Virus record (IMG/VR): IMGVR_UViG_3300007734_000733
Coordinates: 1-60,427 of that record
Origin: a virus
Reading direction: 5' to 3' (one strand)
DNA: 60,427 nt
Positions 21,652 through 29,533 of the stretch are shown in pieces. Position numbers and translations under genes: made by a program. Each line of letters opens with the position of its first letter. Positions within the stretch are counted from its first letter, which is position 1. The notes under the pieces are model-generated. The model was not told the DNA's origin. It did no database searches and saw only the letters and a program-made list of their open reading frames with translations.

Positions 21652-21680
21652 GCCGCAAAACATTTAACAACGAGGAAACC

Positions 21681-22085
21681 ATGAACTTCAAACCAAAAAT
21701 GTTTTCTAATCGTACTGTTGAAGATGCTGCGTCAGAATGGATGGACGCGAAGAACGAAGAGATCGCGGCAAACAAGCGCCGCATTGAAATCGAGGAGGAG
21801 CTTCTCTCCTTCCTCACATCAAAGACTGAAGGCAGCGAGTCCCATCAGGTCGGACCATACAAGGTCACGCTCACTGGCCGCCTTAACCGCAAGGTTGACT
21901 GGGATATGTTGCCAAAGCTTGGCATCCCCGAAGACATGCTGCCGCTGAAACACAAACCCGAACTGGACTTGAGAGGACTGCGCTACCTGGAAAGCAATGA
22001 ACCAGAAACCTACAACACCTTTTGCAAAGCCCTAACTATCGAACCTGCTAAAACATCCGTAACCGTCATTAGGACAGAGAAGTAA
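21681..22085 (+). CDS. Phage protein upstream of Sak4 ATPase (Gp157-like), unknown function
   Basis: 134 residues. An N-terminal coiled-coil-like helical half (about 12-50, Glu/Lys-rich) is followed by a beta-rich C-terminal half. It is the first gene of the rightward recombination operon, with a ACGAGGAAACC leader directly before the ATG and one base between it and the ATPase gene. Small proteins in this position in Sak4/DUF669 modules are common but uncharacterised. Confidence 0.72.
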   Translation: MNFKPKMFSNRTVEDAASEWMDAKNEEIAANKRRIEIEEELLSFLTSKTEGSESHQVGPYKVTLTGRLNRKVDWDMLPKLGIPEDMLPLKHKPELDLRGLRYLESNEPETYNTFCKALTIEPAKTSVTVIRTEK

Positions 22086-22086
22086 A

Positions 22087-22848
22087 ATGGCAATTGACCT
22101 AAAATCATTACGAAAATCTAGTATAGCAAGACCTCCTCGCATAGTTCTGTATGGGACTCACGGCGTCGGTAAATCCACATTCGCGGCGCAGTCCGAGAAC
22201 CCCGTATTCATCCAAACCGAAGAAGGTTTGGATGCTCTAAACGTAACGGCCTTCCCACTGGCGCGGTCATATGATGAGGTAATGGAGGCTATTCAAGCAC
22301 TGTATAATGAGGAACACGATTTTCAAACCGTCTGCCTAGACTCAGTTGATTGGCTTGAGCAGTTGATATGGAAAAAGGTGGCTACCAATAATAAGGTGAC
22401 GAACATTGAAGATATTGGTTACGGCAAGGGCTACATATTTGCGCTTGAACTCTGGCACAGTATTCTTGAGGGATTTGATTTACTGCGTAACGAAAAAAAC
22501 ATGCAGGTAATCTTTCTAGCACACAGCCAAATCAAACGCTTTGACGATCCTTTGACTGATAGTTATGACAGATATCAACTTGACCTTCACAAAGGAGGTG
22601 CTGCAACAATATCAGAGTGGTGTGACATTCTAGCTTTCGCAAACTACACTGTTAATACGATAAAGTCTGACGTAGGTTTCAACCAGAAAAAAACCCGTGC
22701 GGTTGGTGCCGGGACTCGCGCCTTGCATACCCAAGAAAGGCCAGGGTGGGTTGCTAAATCACGCTGGCCTCTACCAGACACAATTTCTATGGATTATTCT
22801 GCATTCTCAAACGCCCTTGCAACCGCAATGGAATCACAAAAAACCTAA
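22087..22848 (+). CDS. Sak4-type RecA-like recombination ATPase
   Basis: 253 residues. Walker A GTHGVGKST is at 23-31, a Walker B-like TVCLDSVDW follows, and LAHSQIKRFDDP resembles the later sensor region. This is the pattern of phage Sak4/AAA_24 NTPases, reduced RecA relatives that help anneal single-stranded DNA. The direct neighbour encodes a DUF669 protein, which usually accompanies Sak4 and acts as a single-strand-binding partner. It probably promotes recombination-dependent replication and repair of phage DNA. Intact and of usual length. Confidence 0.82.
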   Translation: MAIDLKSLRKSSIARPPRIVLYGTHGVGKSTFAAQSENPVFIQTEEGLDALNVTAFPLARSYDEVMEAIQALYNEEHDFQTVCLDSVDWLEQLIWKKVATNNKVTNIEDIGYGKGYIFALELWHSILEGFDLLRNEKNMQVIFLAHSQIKRFDDPLTDSYDRYQLDLHKGGAATISEWCDILAFANYTVNTIKSDVGFNQKKTRAVGAGTRALHTQERPGWVAKSRWPLPDTISMDYSAFSNALATAMESQKT

Positions 22849-22860
22849 AGGAAAAAACAA

Positions 22861-23340
22861 ATGGCTGATCTTGATTTTGTCTTTCTCGCAAGTGAAGTAC
22901 CTGAACGCCCAGACTTCAGCCTGTTCCCAGTTGGTGAGTACATCGCTGAAGTGACAGCCAGCGACTACAAGCCCACCAAGTCCGGCAACGGCAAATACAT
23001 TGAGCTTGAGTTCATCATTCTCGATGGCGAATACGCTGGCCGTAAATACTGGGACCGCCTCAATGTTCAGCATGAAAATAAAACTGCAATGGACATTGCC
23101 AATAGCAGTCTCAGGGACTTGTTAGAAGCCACTGGTCTATCAAGCCAGCCGTTTAGCAAGACGATTACGCTTCATAATATCCCCGTGAAGCTTAAAATCG
23201 GAATTAGCAAACGGAAGGACAACGGAGAAGAGCAAAACACCGTTAGATATAAAAGTGTTGACAGTACTTCCCCAAAAATTTCCTTGAAGGTTGTGGGCAA
23301 CACTTCCGATGGTCCGAAAAAGAAGCCCTGGGAAAAGTAG
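22861..23340 (+). CDS. DUF669 protein (putative single-stranded DNA-binding partner)
   Basis: 159 residues. The sequence PERPDFSLFPVGEYIAEVTA, then GKYIELEFIILDGEYAGR and the LRDLLEATGL segment are typical of DUF669, a beta-barrel family linked with Sak-type recombinases. It ends in a Lys/Pro tail (KKKPWEK) instead of the acidic tail of classic SSB. AAGGAAAA stands just before the ATG. Its role is inferred from the neighbour and the family. Confidence 0.82.
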   Translation: MADLDFVFLASEVPERPDFSLFPVGEYIAEVTASDYKPTKSGNGKYIELEFIILDGEYAGRKYWDRLNVQHENKTAMDIANSSLRDLLEATGLSSQPFSKTITLHNIPVKLKIGISKRKDNGEEQNTVRYKSVDSTSPKISLKVVGNTSDGPKKKPWEK

Positions 23341-23496
23341 GATAAATAGTGACCCGATTTAATTCGGGCGCTTAACTGGGCCTAACGATCTGAGTTAATT
23401 CAGACGTATCAATACACCCAGCAGTCATCGCAAATGTTAGGATAGTGATGATTCTTTTTTAGGATTGGCGCGGGGTGTAATGCCCCCGGTTTTATC
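23341..23496. promoter_or_regulatory. Intergenic segment with twin small hairpins
   Basis: CCCGA-TTTAAT-TCGGG (23353-23368) and TCTGA-GTTAAT-TCAGA (23389-23404) are two five-base-pair hairpins with nearly identical six-base loops. No T-run follows, so neither is a classical terminator. The gene at 23497 starts shortly after a G/C-rich inverted segment. Confidence 0.45.
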
Positions 23497-23964
23497 ATGA
23501 TTAATGTGACTCTTACTCCAGACGAAATTTTCCTTGCCGCGAGTCATGGAATTTTTAGGCGTGTGAAGTTTCATGAAGGAAAGCGCGAGGATCGTGAACA
23601 AAAAGAACGATCAACCTGGGATAATGAGATTGAAGGAGCCTGTGCCGAATTGGCTTGGTGTAAATATTGGAATAATTACTGGACCGGTCTTACTGGTATT
23701 AGAAAAATAGATGGAGCGGGGGTTGAGGTTAAGTGGACCCGCCACGCCAACGGCGGGGTTATTCTTAAAAGAAACTCAGATAACGATAAGATACACGTTC
23801 TGGCTAGAGGGTTTGCTCCAAGTTTTATTTTTGTTGGCTGGATTACCGCTAAAGAGGGAAAAAAACACGCAATAAATACTTCTTTCGGATTATTGGTCCC
23901 GGCTGAATTTTTGAACTCATTTGAAGAACCAGCCCAACAGGAATTGATGCTGTGTCTACCGTAA
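23497..23964 (+). CDS. Unknown protein of the recombination block
   Basis: 155 residues. A helical N-terminal half with a conserved-looking WDNEIEGACAELAWCKY segment is followed by strands (VEVKWTRHANGGVIL, FIFVGWI). The E...VEVKW pattern recalls a PD-(D/E)XK-like core, but the evidence is weak. Located between DUF669 and the Cas4-like nuclease. Function not recognised. Confidence 0.68.
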   Translation: MINVTLTPDEIFLAASHGIFRRVKFHEGKREDREQKERSTWDNEIEGACAELAWCKYWNNYWTGLTGIRKIDGAGVEVKWTRHANGGVILKRNSDNDKIHVLARGFAPSFIFVGWITAKEGKKHAINTSFGLLVPAEFLNSFEEPAQQELMLCLP

Positions 23965-24339
23965 TAAAGCCCGAGAACGACTTAACTACTGTTGTAATAA
24001 TAGTTACGAAGCCTAGTCAGCTAACACTGTTCGACGAAGCCGAATCACAACGGCGTAGAGATGAAGGAATTGATCTAGTCGGAGAAAAAAGTTCTGGATG
24101 GCACGACCGCGCCATGTGAGTAATTTGGCGACCCCCCCCTTGGTTGGAAGGGGATTGGGGAAGACATTCGCAAGCTGGTGCTAGAATCAGGCGCTGGACC
24201 GCCGCACCATCCCAATTGTTGGGGTTCATTAATCATGTACGCAACAAGGTGTAACATAATAAAGCGCACTGGCGAAATGAGGAATGCTAGATCGGTAAAA
24301 TCACATGCAAGCACTTACCCTATTGTTGAGAGAATTTAG
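23952..24339 (+). pseudogene. Frameshifted conserved phage protein
   Basis: The frame opening at GTG 23952 encodes 55 residues (…LFDEAESQRRRDEGI…SSGWHDRAM) and stops at 24119. From about 24124 another frame carries WKGIGEDIRKLVLESGAG, GPPHHPNCWGSLI, TGEMRNARSVKSHAS and ends at 24339. The two parts together match a common phage protein architecture (LFD..EA..RRDEG…W…DI…G.P.HPNAWGA…I..TG..R…SHA). They are split by stops and an eight-C run at 24132-24139. Either the gene is broken, the assembly has an indel error here, or expression needs frameshifting. Confidence 0.6.
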
Positions 24340-25293
24340 ATGACTACTGTAACGCTCCCCGACCAAACATTAGCGGCTATGAACGAAGCACTTGTTAACA
24401 ACTATCAAGATGAACGGCGCGGCTATATTGGAGCGTCAGGAATTGGCACGGCTTGTGAGCGTCGATTGTGGAATCAATTCCATTGGATTGACAACGAAAG
24501 AATGTCTTCAAAATCTATCAAGGCCATTGAGGACGGTCATCATAGTGAAGGCGTAATGATTAACCGTCTAAGAATGGTAAATGGAGTTGAACTTCAAACC
24601 GAAGATTCGGATGGAAGGCAGTTTAGCTTTAAAGACGGCCATATCGGCGGGAGTCTGGACGGTATTATTCTAGGCACCGCACATGAGCCTGATGATCCGC
24701 ACATCTGGGAACATAAATGTATTAACGAAAAGAAATTTAACGCGCTGGTAAAGTTAGTGGTGAATGATGAATCCACCGCGCTGTTTAATTGGGACGAGCA
24801 GTATTATGCACAAGCCCAAGTATATATGCTGTATTTCAAGTTTAAGTGGCATTACCTAACGGCGTGTATGCCAGGAAGTAGAGATGAAATATCTTGTATC
24901 ACGGCCTTCAATGCCGAGGCTGCGGAGTTTTATAAAGAACGCGCAATACGAGTGATAAATTCCTCTCGTCCTCCTCCGCGCATATCAGAGAATGCAGCTT
25001 GGTTTCAATGCAAGATGTGTCCGTTTACAGATAATTGTCACGGCAACAAACTGCCACTAACTAACTGTAGAACTTGCATTAATTCCACATCCAACATGGA
25101 TGGCACTTGGACCTGTGAGTTGTTTGCCACAAAGATTACGGATGATGTCCAGCGTTCCGGCTGCGGGAAGCACCTGTATAACCCCGGCTTGGTGCCGGGT
25201 ACGCAGACTGACGCTGGTTCAGACTGGGTTGAGTACAAAATGAAAGATGGAACTTTAATTAGGAACGAAAATGCAAAGGTGGAAACATTATGA
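24340..25293 (+). CDS. PD-(D/E)XK nuclease, Cas4/RecB-like
   Basis: 317 residues. A conserved early YIGASGIGTACERRLW motif with a cysteine, then the core GHIGGSLDGI (catalytic Asp), HIWEHKC (E-x-K variant, Glu and Lys in separate positions), QYYAQAQVYML (QxxxY motif) and a C-terminal cysteine cluster (CKMC..C, CRTC, CELF) form the Cas4/AddB-type exonuclease layout with a possible iron-sulfur or zinc site. It probably resects DNA ends for the Sak4/DUF669 recombination module. The ATG follows one base after the preceding stop. Confidence 0.82.
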   Translation: MTTVTLPDQTLAAMNEALVNNYQDERRGYIGASGIGTACERRLWNQFHWIDNERMSSKSIKAIEDGHHSEGVMINRLRMVNGVELQTEDSDGRQFSFKDGHIGGSLDGIILGTAHEPDDPHIWEHKCINEKKFNALVKLVVNDESTALFNWDEQYYAQAQVYMLYFKFKWHYLTACMPGSRDEISCITAFNAEAAEFYKERAIRVINSSRPPPRISENAAWFQCKMCPFTDNCHGNKLPLTNCRTCINSTSNMDGTWTCELFATKITDDVQRSGCGKHLYNPGLVPGTQTDAGSDWVEYKMKDGTLIRNENAKVETL

Positions 25294-25415
25294 GTTGGAT
25301 AGGCGGGCTGGCTGAATGGGTTGAAGGTGACACGGCATATCTGTCGGTCGCGTTATATAGACGATCACAAAAAACACGCGAGAAGTACGACGATCAGCAA
25401 GGATTGTTTATCTGA
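25290..25415 (+). CDS. Small phage protein of unknown function
   Basis: 41 residues (MSWIGGLAEW..YLSVALYRRSQKTREKY). Its ATG overlaps the nuclease stop and its TGA overlaps the helicase ATG. The tight coupling suggests it is expressed with both, perhaps as an adaptor. No family recognised. Confidence 0.6.
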   Translation: MSWIGGLAEWVEGDTAYLSVALYRRSQKTREKYDDQQGLFI

Positions 25416-27043
25416 TGCTCACATTACGACCATACCAGCAGCAGGCGGTTAACGCCGTATTCGAGTGGTTTGAGGGTGACGGTCATTCCTCCAACCCGCT
25501 GATCGTGCTGCCCACCGGCACGGGCAAGAGCATTGTATTGTCCGATATATGCCGCCGGTCCATTGCCGAATACGGCGAGATGAAGATCGTCGTCATCACG
25601 CATGTCATGGAACTGATTAAGCAGAATCATGATGAGATGCTAGCCCTATGGCCCCAAGCCCCAATTGGAATCTATAGCGCCGGGATTGGTCGCCGCGAAC
25701 ATCGGGCCGCTATTACTTTTTGTGGGATACAATCGGTCTATTCCAAAGCACACCTGTTCCAGAAGGTAGACTTCGTAATCGTGGACGAGGCGCACCTGAT
25801 CCCGCGCAAGGTCAACACGATGTACCAGAAGTTTCTCAATAGCCTTCGCATAGCCAACCCTCACATCAAGATCATCGGGCTGACGGCCACGCCGTACCGC
25901 ATGGACAGCGGGATGCTGCATACGGGTGATGGCGCTTTATTTGATGATATTTGCTACGACTACAGCGTCCTTGACGCAATTAAGGAAGGCCACCTCTGCA
26001 ACCTGATTACTAAGAACACAAAGCTAGGTCTGGATACTCAAGCGGTCCATGTGCGCGGAGGAGAATTTATTGCCTCAGAGTTACAAGACGCAGTTGATAT
26101 TGACGAGATTAACGAAGCTGCTGTGGAAGAGATTATAGAGTGGTCCGAAGGCCGGAAGTCATGGCTGGTATTCGGGTCTGGCGTGAATCATAGCCAGAAT
26201 CTTTGCAATCGGCTGATAGCAAAGGGTATTAATGCTAGGTGCATCTTTGGGGATACCCCAAAAGACGAAAGAGCCGAGATCATCACAGCATTTAAACGCG
26301 GTGAGATTCGCGCCCTTTGCTCGATGGGTGTTCTAACCACGGGGTTTAATGCCCCCAACGTGGACTTGATTGCCGTATTACGGCCTACTCAGTCCCCTGG
26401 CTTGTATGTACAGATTATCGGGCGCGGGATGAGAAACGCCCCTGACAAAAAAGACTGCATTATTTTGGACTTTGCCAGAAACATTCAGCGCCACGGCCCT
26501 GTTGATACAGTTAGGCTTAAGAAGCTTCCTTATAAAGAAAAGATAGATGAAAAAACTGGACCTCTCGTTAAAACCTGTCCAGCTTGCAAGAGTGTTGTTC
26601 ATCTGTCGGTTATGCAGTGTCTTGATTGCGGATATGAGTTTCCGCAAGAGATTAAGCTTGTATCCAGCGCCGCTGATCTACCTGTGTTGTCAACAGGTGC
26701 TACATCATATTGGGTTAATGTGGATTCGGTGCGATACAGTGTTCACACCAAGGAAGGAAAACCGCCAAGTTTTAAGGCAACTTATATCTGCGGGTTTTTA
26801 AAATATCACGACTGGGTTTGTTTTCAGCACGGAGGTTACGCCAGCACAAAAGCGTCTTCATGGTGGATACGCCGTACAGGAACTTCTGTGCCGTCCACGG
26901 TAGCCGAAGCGATTGCGCGGCAACATGAGTTAAATGTTCCACAGGCCATAGAGGTTATTCGCAAGGGCAACTTTGATGAAGTCGTTAAATACAAGTTTGA
27001 TGTGCTACGTGTGTCACAGGGAGAGTCGAGGCTTTCGGTTTGA
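25415..27043 (+). CDS. DEAH-box superfamily 2 DNA helicase (RadD/UvsW-like)
   Basis: 542 residues. Motif I LPTGTGKS is at 32-39, motif II VDEAH at 123-127, motif III LTATP, then the second RecA-like domain with TTGFNAPNVD and QIIGRGMR (motif VI). A C-terminal CPAC..CLDCG zinc ribbon follows, as in RadD-like proteins. It is an ATP-driven double-strand DNA translocase or helicase of the type used in phage recombination-dependent replication and branch migration. Full length and apparently intact. The last 68 bp overlap the next gene. Confidence 0.9.
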   Translation: MLTLRPYQQQAVNAVFEWFEGDGHSSNPLIVLPTGTGKSIVLSDICRRSIAEYGEMKIVVITHVMELIKQNHDEMLALWPQAPIGIYSAGIGRREHRAAITFCGIQSVYSKAHLFQKVDFVIVDEAHLIPRKVNTMYQKFLNSLRIANPHIKIIGLTATPYRMDSGMLHTGDGALFDDICYDYSVLDAIKEGHLCNLITKNTKLGLDTQAVHVRGGEFIASELQDAVDIDEINEAAVEEIIEWSEGRKSWLVFGSGVNHSQNLCNRLIAKGINARCIFGDTPKDERAEIITAFKRGEIRALCSMGVLTTGFNAPNVDLIAVLRPTQSPGLYVQIIGRGMRNAPDKKDCIILDFARNIQRHGPVDTVRLKKLPYKEKIDEKTGPLVKTCPACKSVVHLSVMQCLDCGYEFPQEIKLVSSAADLPVLSTGATSYWVNVDSVRYSVHTKEGKPPSFKATYICGFLKYHDWVCFQHGGYASTKASSWWIRRTGTSVPSTVAEAIARQHELNVPQAIEVIRKGNFDEVVKYKFDVLRVSQGESRLSV

Positions 27044-27332
27044 CCCGAAAATCAGGGGATTGTTTGGCCCGGTGCTGCACTTTTGTTCAATGAGATGTAT
27101 GGGGGACCGTATGATTGATCCTACGGCAAACGAAAAGAAGGCAATGGAAATGTCCAGCGAACGGGCTGGGGAATACCTTGGCTGGTTGAAGAAGACCGAC
27201 ATGGCTGAGTTCAGCCAGAAGGAGTGGTCCGATCTTATCGAGGTGATCGTGACCGGCTACTTTGAGGGGATGCAGAATTTGGCTGAGAAGGCGCTGGAGA
27301 TTGAGCCAATACCATATTTCTCAAAACCCTAG
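26976..27332 (+). CDS. DUF6511-like zinc-finger protein
   Basis: 118 residues from the ATG at 26976, with AAGGG eight bases before it. CYVC..GFRFDP and FCSMRC give a four-cysteine zinc site near the N-terminus. The following MIDPTANEKKAM and EYLGWL..TDMAEFSQKEW are what I associate with the DUF6511 phage family. It overlaps the helicase gene by 68 bp, suggesting the two act together in the recombination block. The start could be the downstream ATG at 27000. Confidence 0.68.
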   Translation: MKSLNTSLMCYVCHRESRGFRFDPKIRGLFGPVLHFCSMRCMGDRMIDPTANEKKAMEMSSERAGEYLGWLKKTDMAEFSQKEWSDLIEVIVTGYFEGMQNLAEKALEIEPIPYFSKP

Positions 27333-27597
27333 TTTTAAAAAATAGTTGAGCCTAGTTTCATTGACTCAACATTTTGAAAAGCTCGATTTCAGCCATCACT
27401 TAGGCCCGAAACGCCTAATGTCAAATCGCAAAAATTAAAAAGTTGTTCAAGCGGGCGTGAAGCGTTTGACGCACTTGGCCCCGAACCGCCGAAAAGCGCG
27501 GACCCCACTTGCTATGCTTCTCTTGTCGCGCCACTTGGGGTGACACCCGGCGCTTGAACGCCGGGGTCTTTGACATCGTGAAGAAGGAATAGACATC
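27333..27597. promoter_or_regulatory. Intergenic region before the last rightward gene
   Basis: No gene seen. It begins with an inverted repeat GTTGAG/CTCAAC that could form a weak terminator after the DUF6511-like gene. A strong hairpin CCCGGCG-CTTGAA-CGCCGGG follows at about 27547-27566, then GTCTTTG, which may work as a terminator or a 5'-leader element of the gene at 27598. No clear sigma70 promoter found. Confidence 0.45.
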
Positions 27598-27981
27598 ATG
27601 GCACAAGCCAAGGTGAAGGACTACCTCGCGTACTGTCCAATCGGGGGCGGGTCAAGTTGGTGTCAAGATAGCGACATCCTCAAGGCTATCGCGGGAGTTG
27701 AGAAGCAAGCCCCAAAAGACTGGGGCCACTTGTTCGCGTTCCCCGATGGCCTCAACATCTACATCTACGATGTGACCGGCTGCGACGGTTGGCACGCCAC
27801 CGACGAAGGCGTGTTTCCGACCTACAAGGATCAGCCTAAAGCCTGGACGGTCGTTAACGGTGAGTCGATTGAGGATGAAGAAAAGCCCCTCACGAGAATC
27901 GCGAGGAAGGTCAGCACTTACTATGATAAAGCAACCCACAAGGTGGTAAGGGTTGCAAAGCCGGTCTTGGAATACGCATAA
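27598..27981 (+). CDS. Unknown soluble protein, last rightward gene
   Basis: 127 residues, with several aromatic residues and a Lys/Arg/Val-rich C-terminal tail. GAAGGAATAG just before the ATG is a good ribosome binding site. It is isolated from the recombination genes by 265 bp and has its own downstream terminator, suggesting separate, possibly high, expression. No family recognised. Confidence 0.68.
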   Translation: MAQAKVKDYLAYCPIGGGSSWCQDSDILKAIAGVEKQAPKDWGHLFAFPDGLNIYIYDVTGCDGWHATDEGVFPTYKDQPKAWTVVNGESIEDEEKPLTRIARKVSTYYDKATHKVVRVAKPVLEYA

Positions 27982-27987
27982 CCTCTC

Positions 27988-28017
27988 GGGGGTGGGCTTA
28001 GGCTCACCCCCTTTTTT
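27988..28017. terminator. Terminator between convergent operons
   Basis: GGGGGTG-(10 nt)-CACCCCC followed by TTTTTT ends the rightward operon. The leftward structural operon ends at 28024 just beyond, and the same hairpin read on the minus strand could contribute to its termination, though without a T-run. It shares stem and loop pattern with 4435-4458. Confidence 0.9.
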
Positions 28018-28023
28018 AGCCAA

Positions 28024-28452
28024 TCATTTAAGACCAAATAACTTTGCACCAAGCGCCCGTTGGTGGACTGCGCCGCCGCGTGCCTTCGCAATGTCGGGGT
28101 TGATTGGTGGTAAAATTAACTTTGATGTTGGTTCTTCTCTTTTAAAATAATCCTGAAGTTTATCAATACCACCAGCATTTTTTATGTTTGTTGGAGAAGC
28201 ATAAAACGTCCAACCTGTTTTATCAGACCCATCCCAACGGCCCGGTGGAGGTGAATCTGGTTCATTGGCATGAACACTATCATATGAATAAGTAATGTGA
28301 TTAGGAAGTTTAAATTGTGAAGTTAAATGTCCACGACTATCTGGAATAGCCCCGGCGTTAAACGCGGCTTTAAGATCGTAGTCTGAGGATTCTTTAATTT
28401 TGTATTTTTGAATCCAAGAACGGAATTTATCATCGTTATTTTCTTCACTCAT
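28024..28452 (-). CDS. Small virion-associated protein of unknown function
   Basis: 142 residues from the ATG at 28452 (ATGA overlap with the spanin-like gene). The C-terminal ARGGAVHQRALGAKLFGLK carries the GGxV-type motif seen in several other virion proteins of this genome. The middle (about 80-125) is Pro/Gly-rich. Probably a late virion or ejection-associated component. No known family. Confidence 0.62.
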   Translation of the reverse strand: MSEENNDDKFRSWIQKYKIKESSDYDLKAAFNAGAIPDSRGHLTSQFKLPNHITYSYDSVHANEPDSPPPGRWDGSDKTGWTFYASPTNIKNAGGIDKLQDYFKREEPTSKLILPPINPDIAKARGGAVHQRALGAKLFGLK

Positions 28453-28661
28453 CACCCACACCCCAGCCGCTCAGACCACACGACGGCGTAGTCCATCATC
28501 CACTTAGTTGGGCTCTCTAGGTCAGGCGACGGGATCAGTAGGCACACTCGGTTTGGGTCCGTACTTGGCTTGGAGACGGTTCCACACGCGGCTACGGTCA
28601 GCGTCGGTAATAGGCACAGCAACCTTAGCAATGACGTCCACCGTTTCTTGTGCATTTTCAA
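28452..28661 (-). CDS. Putative outer-membrane spanin lipoprotein (Rz1-like)
   Basis: 69 residues. A basic start is followed by a hydrophobic stretch ending in a lipobox TVAAC (Cys about residue 26), so the mature protein would be a small outer-membrane lipoprotein. Its start lies within the preceding i-spanin-like gene in another frame, the classic Rz/Rz1 overlap. It would bridge the periplasm with the Rz-like partner in the last lysis step of a Gram-negative host. Confidence 0.7.
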   Translation of the reverse strand: MKMHKKRWTSLLRLLCLLPTLTVAACGTVSKPSTDPNRVCLLIPSPDLESPTKWMMDYAVVWSERLGCG

Positions 28662-28761
28662 AGGCTTGTTCCGACCGGCCAGCGTTGATTAGCTGGCGGT
28701 CCCTGAAGTACCCGAAGACCGCCCCGAGTGCCCCAAGGACCGCCTTAATCAAACCAATCAT
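28522..28761 (-). CDS. Putative inner-membrane spanin (Rz-like)
   Basis: 79 residues. One N-terminal hydrophobic helix (about 3-18) is followed by a charged helical periplasmic region. The lipoprotein gene starts inside it, and holin and lysozyme genes lie immediately upstream in transcription order. Shorter than lambda Rz (153 residues), so the assignment rests on topology and overlap rather than sequence identity. Confidence 0.6.
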   Translation of the reverse strand: MIGLIKAVLGALGAVFGYFRDRQLINAGRSEQAFENAQETVDVIAKVAVPITDADRSRVWNRLQAKYGPKPSVPTDPVA

Positions 28762-28949
28762 TTAACGATGGCGGTCTTGGTGACCAACCGAAGGGCGATA
28801 TTAACCAGCGCCAGGATGGTCGTCACCACGGTCGCCTGGACTTCAGGCGTCAGGCCGAGGTCGATCTTGAACCCACCGGCTAGAGTGGCGACGGTGGCGA
28901 CTACGTTAATCCACAGGGTCTTGCTGGCATAAAATTTGGTTGTATTCAT
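28758..28949 (-). CDS. Putative holin
   Basis: 63 residues with two predicted transmembrane helices (about 12-27 and 39-57) and a lysine-containing C-terminus, a typical small class II holin profile. It sits between lysozyme and spanin-like genes. It would form the membrane lesion that releases the endolysin. Confidence 0.68.
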   Translation of the reverse strand: MNTTKFYASKTLWINVVATVATLAGGFKIDLGLTPEVQATVVTTILALVNIALRLVTKTAIVK

Positions 28950-29354
28950 TTAAGCCTCCTTGAGTAGATCAGTTACACGCTTCGCGCGTTGCGGCGTCTG
29001 CTTAGCCCAGTCGCTATCCAGGGCTTCTCTACGGGCTGCATTGTAGTCTCGGGCTTGCAGAGCAGCGAGCATCTTCTGGAACTTCAGCAGCGCACCTATG
29101 CCCATCTGAAAGGTCATATTGGCTATGGCTCGTTGAACGTCTGGGGGCTTGGTTTCTAGCCAGGGTAGGGCCTTGGCAAGCTGGGCCTTGACCCGCTCGA
29201 TGTCGTTATCGAGCATCTCCATAGCCTCGTCCTGGGTAATGCCTACGTCGTCCAGGTTGCGTCCAACGCCAATGGTGGTCTTACCGGCTGGGCACAGGTA
29301 TGGCTTGAGCCGGATGCCCTCCTCGGCAATCAGGTCTTCCCTTAGCCCCCCCAC
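28950..29354 (-). CDS. T4-type lysozyme endolysin (GH24), Cys variant of the catalytic triad
   Basis: 134 residues from a GTG. The catalytic block is Glu12, Cys21 and Thr27 within EEGIRLKPYLCPAGKTTIGVG-like sequence, matching the E-8-(D/C)-5-T spacing of T4 lysozyme, with the aspartate position occupied by Cys as in a known subgroup of phage lysozymes. It cleaves peptidoglycan glycan strands. No signal peptide or SAR anchor, so release depends on the holin. Followed by a holin-like gene in the lysis cassette. Confidence 0.88.
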   Translation of the reverse strand: MGGLREDLIAEEGIRLKPYLCPAGKTTIGVGRNLDDVGITQDEAMEMLDNDIERVKAQLAKALPWLETKPPDVQRAIANMTFQMGIGALLKFQKMLAALQARDYNAARREALDSDWAKQTPQRAKRVTDLLKEA

Positions 29355-29533
29355 GGCACGCCGTTAACCAGTAGCCAGCCCACCATCGCAATCAAAATTC
29401 CCATCAGGCCCCACATGATCTTATCCAGCCGGTTGTGGATGGTCTTGAAGACTTCTTTGATTTCACCATACCGTTCAGCGCAAATCTGCTCATGGAGGCT
29501 GAGGCGCACTTCGGTAACTGTGGGGTCGGTCAT
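29342..29533 (-). CDS. Small membrane protein (XhlA-like, possible second holin or antiholin)
   Basis: 63 residues. A helical, charged N-terminus (about 10-38, coiled-coil-like) is followed by one C-terminal transmembrane helix (about 41-57), as in XhlA-type cell-lysis accessory proteins. It overlaps the lysozyme start and the ejection-protein stop. It may cooperate with or inhibit the holin. Confidence 0.62.
   Translation of the reverse strand: MTDPTVTEVRLSLHEQICAERYGEIKEVFKTIHNRLDKIMWGLMGILIAMVGWLLVNGVPWGG

Noticed and set aside
27421-27606. 61-aa minus frame before the 27598 gene
   Set aside because: It overlaps the ribosome binding site and hairpin of that gene, and has no own signals.
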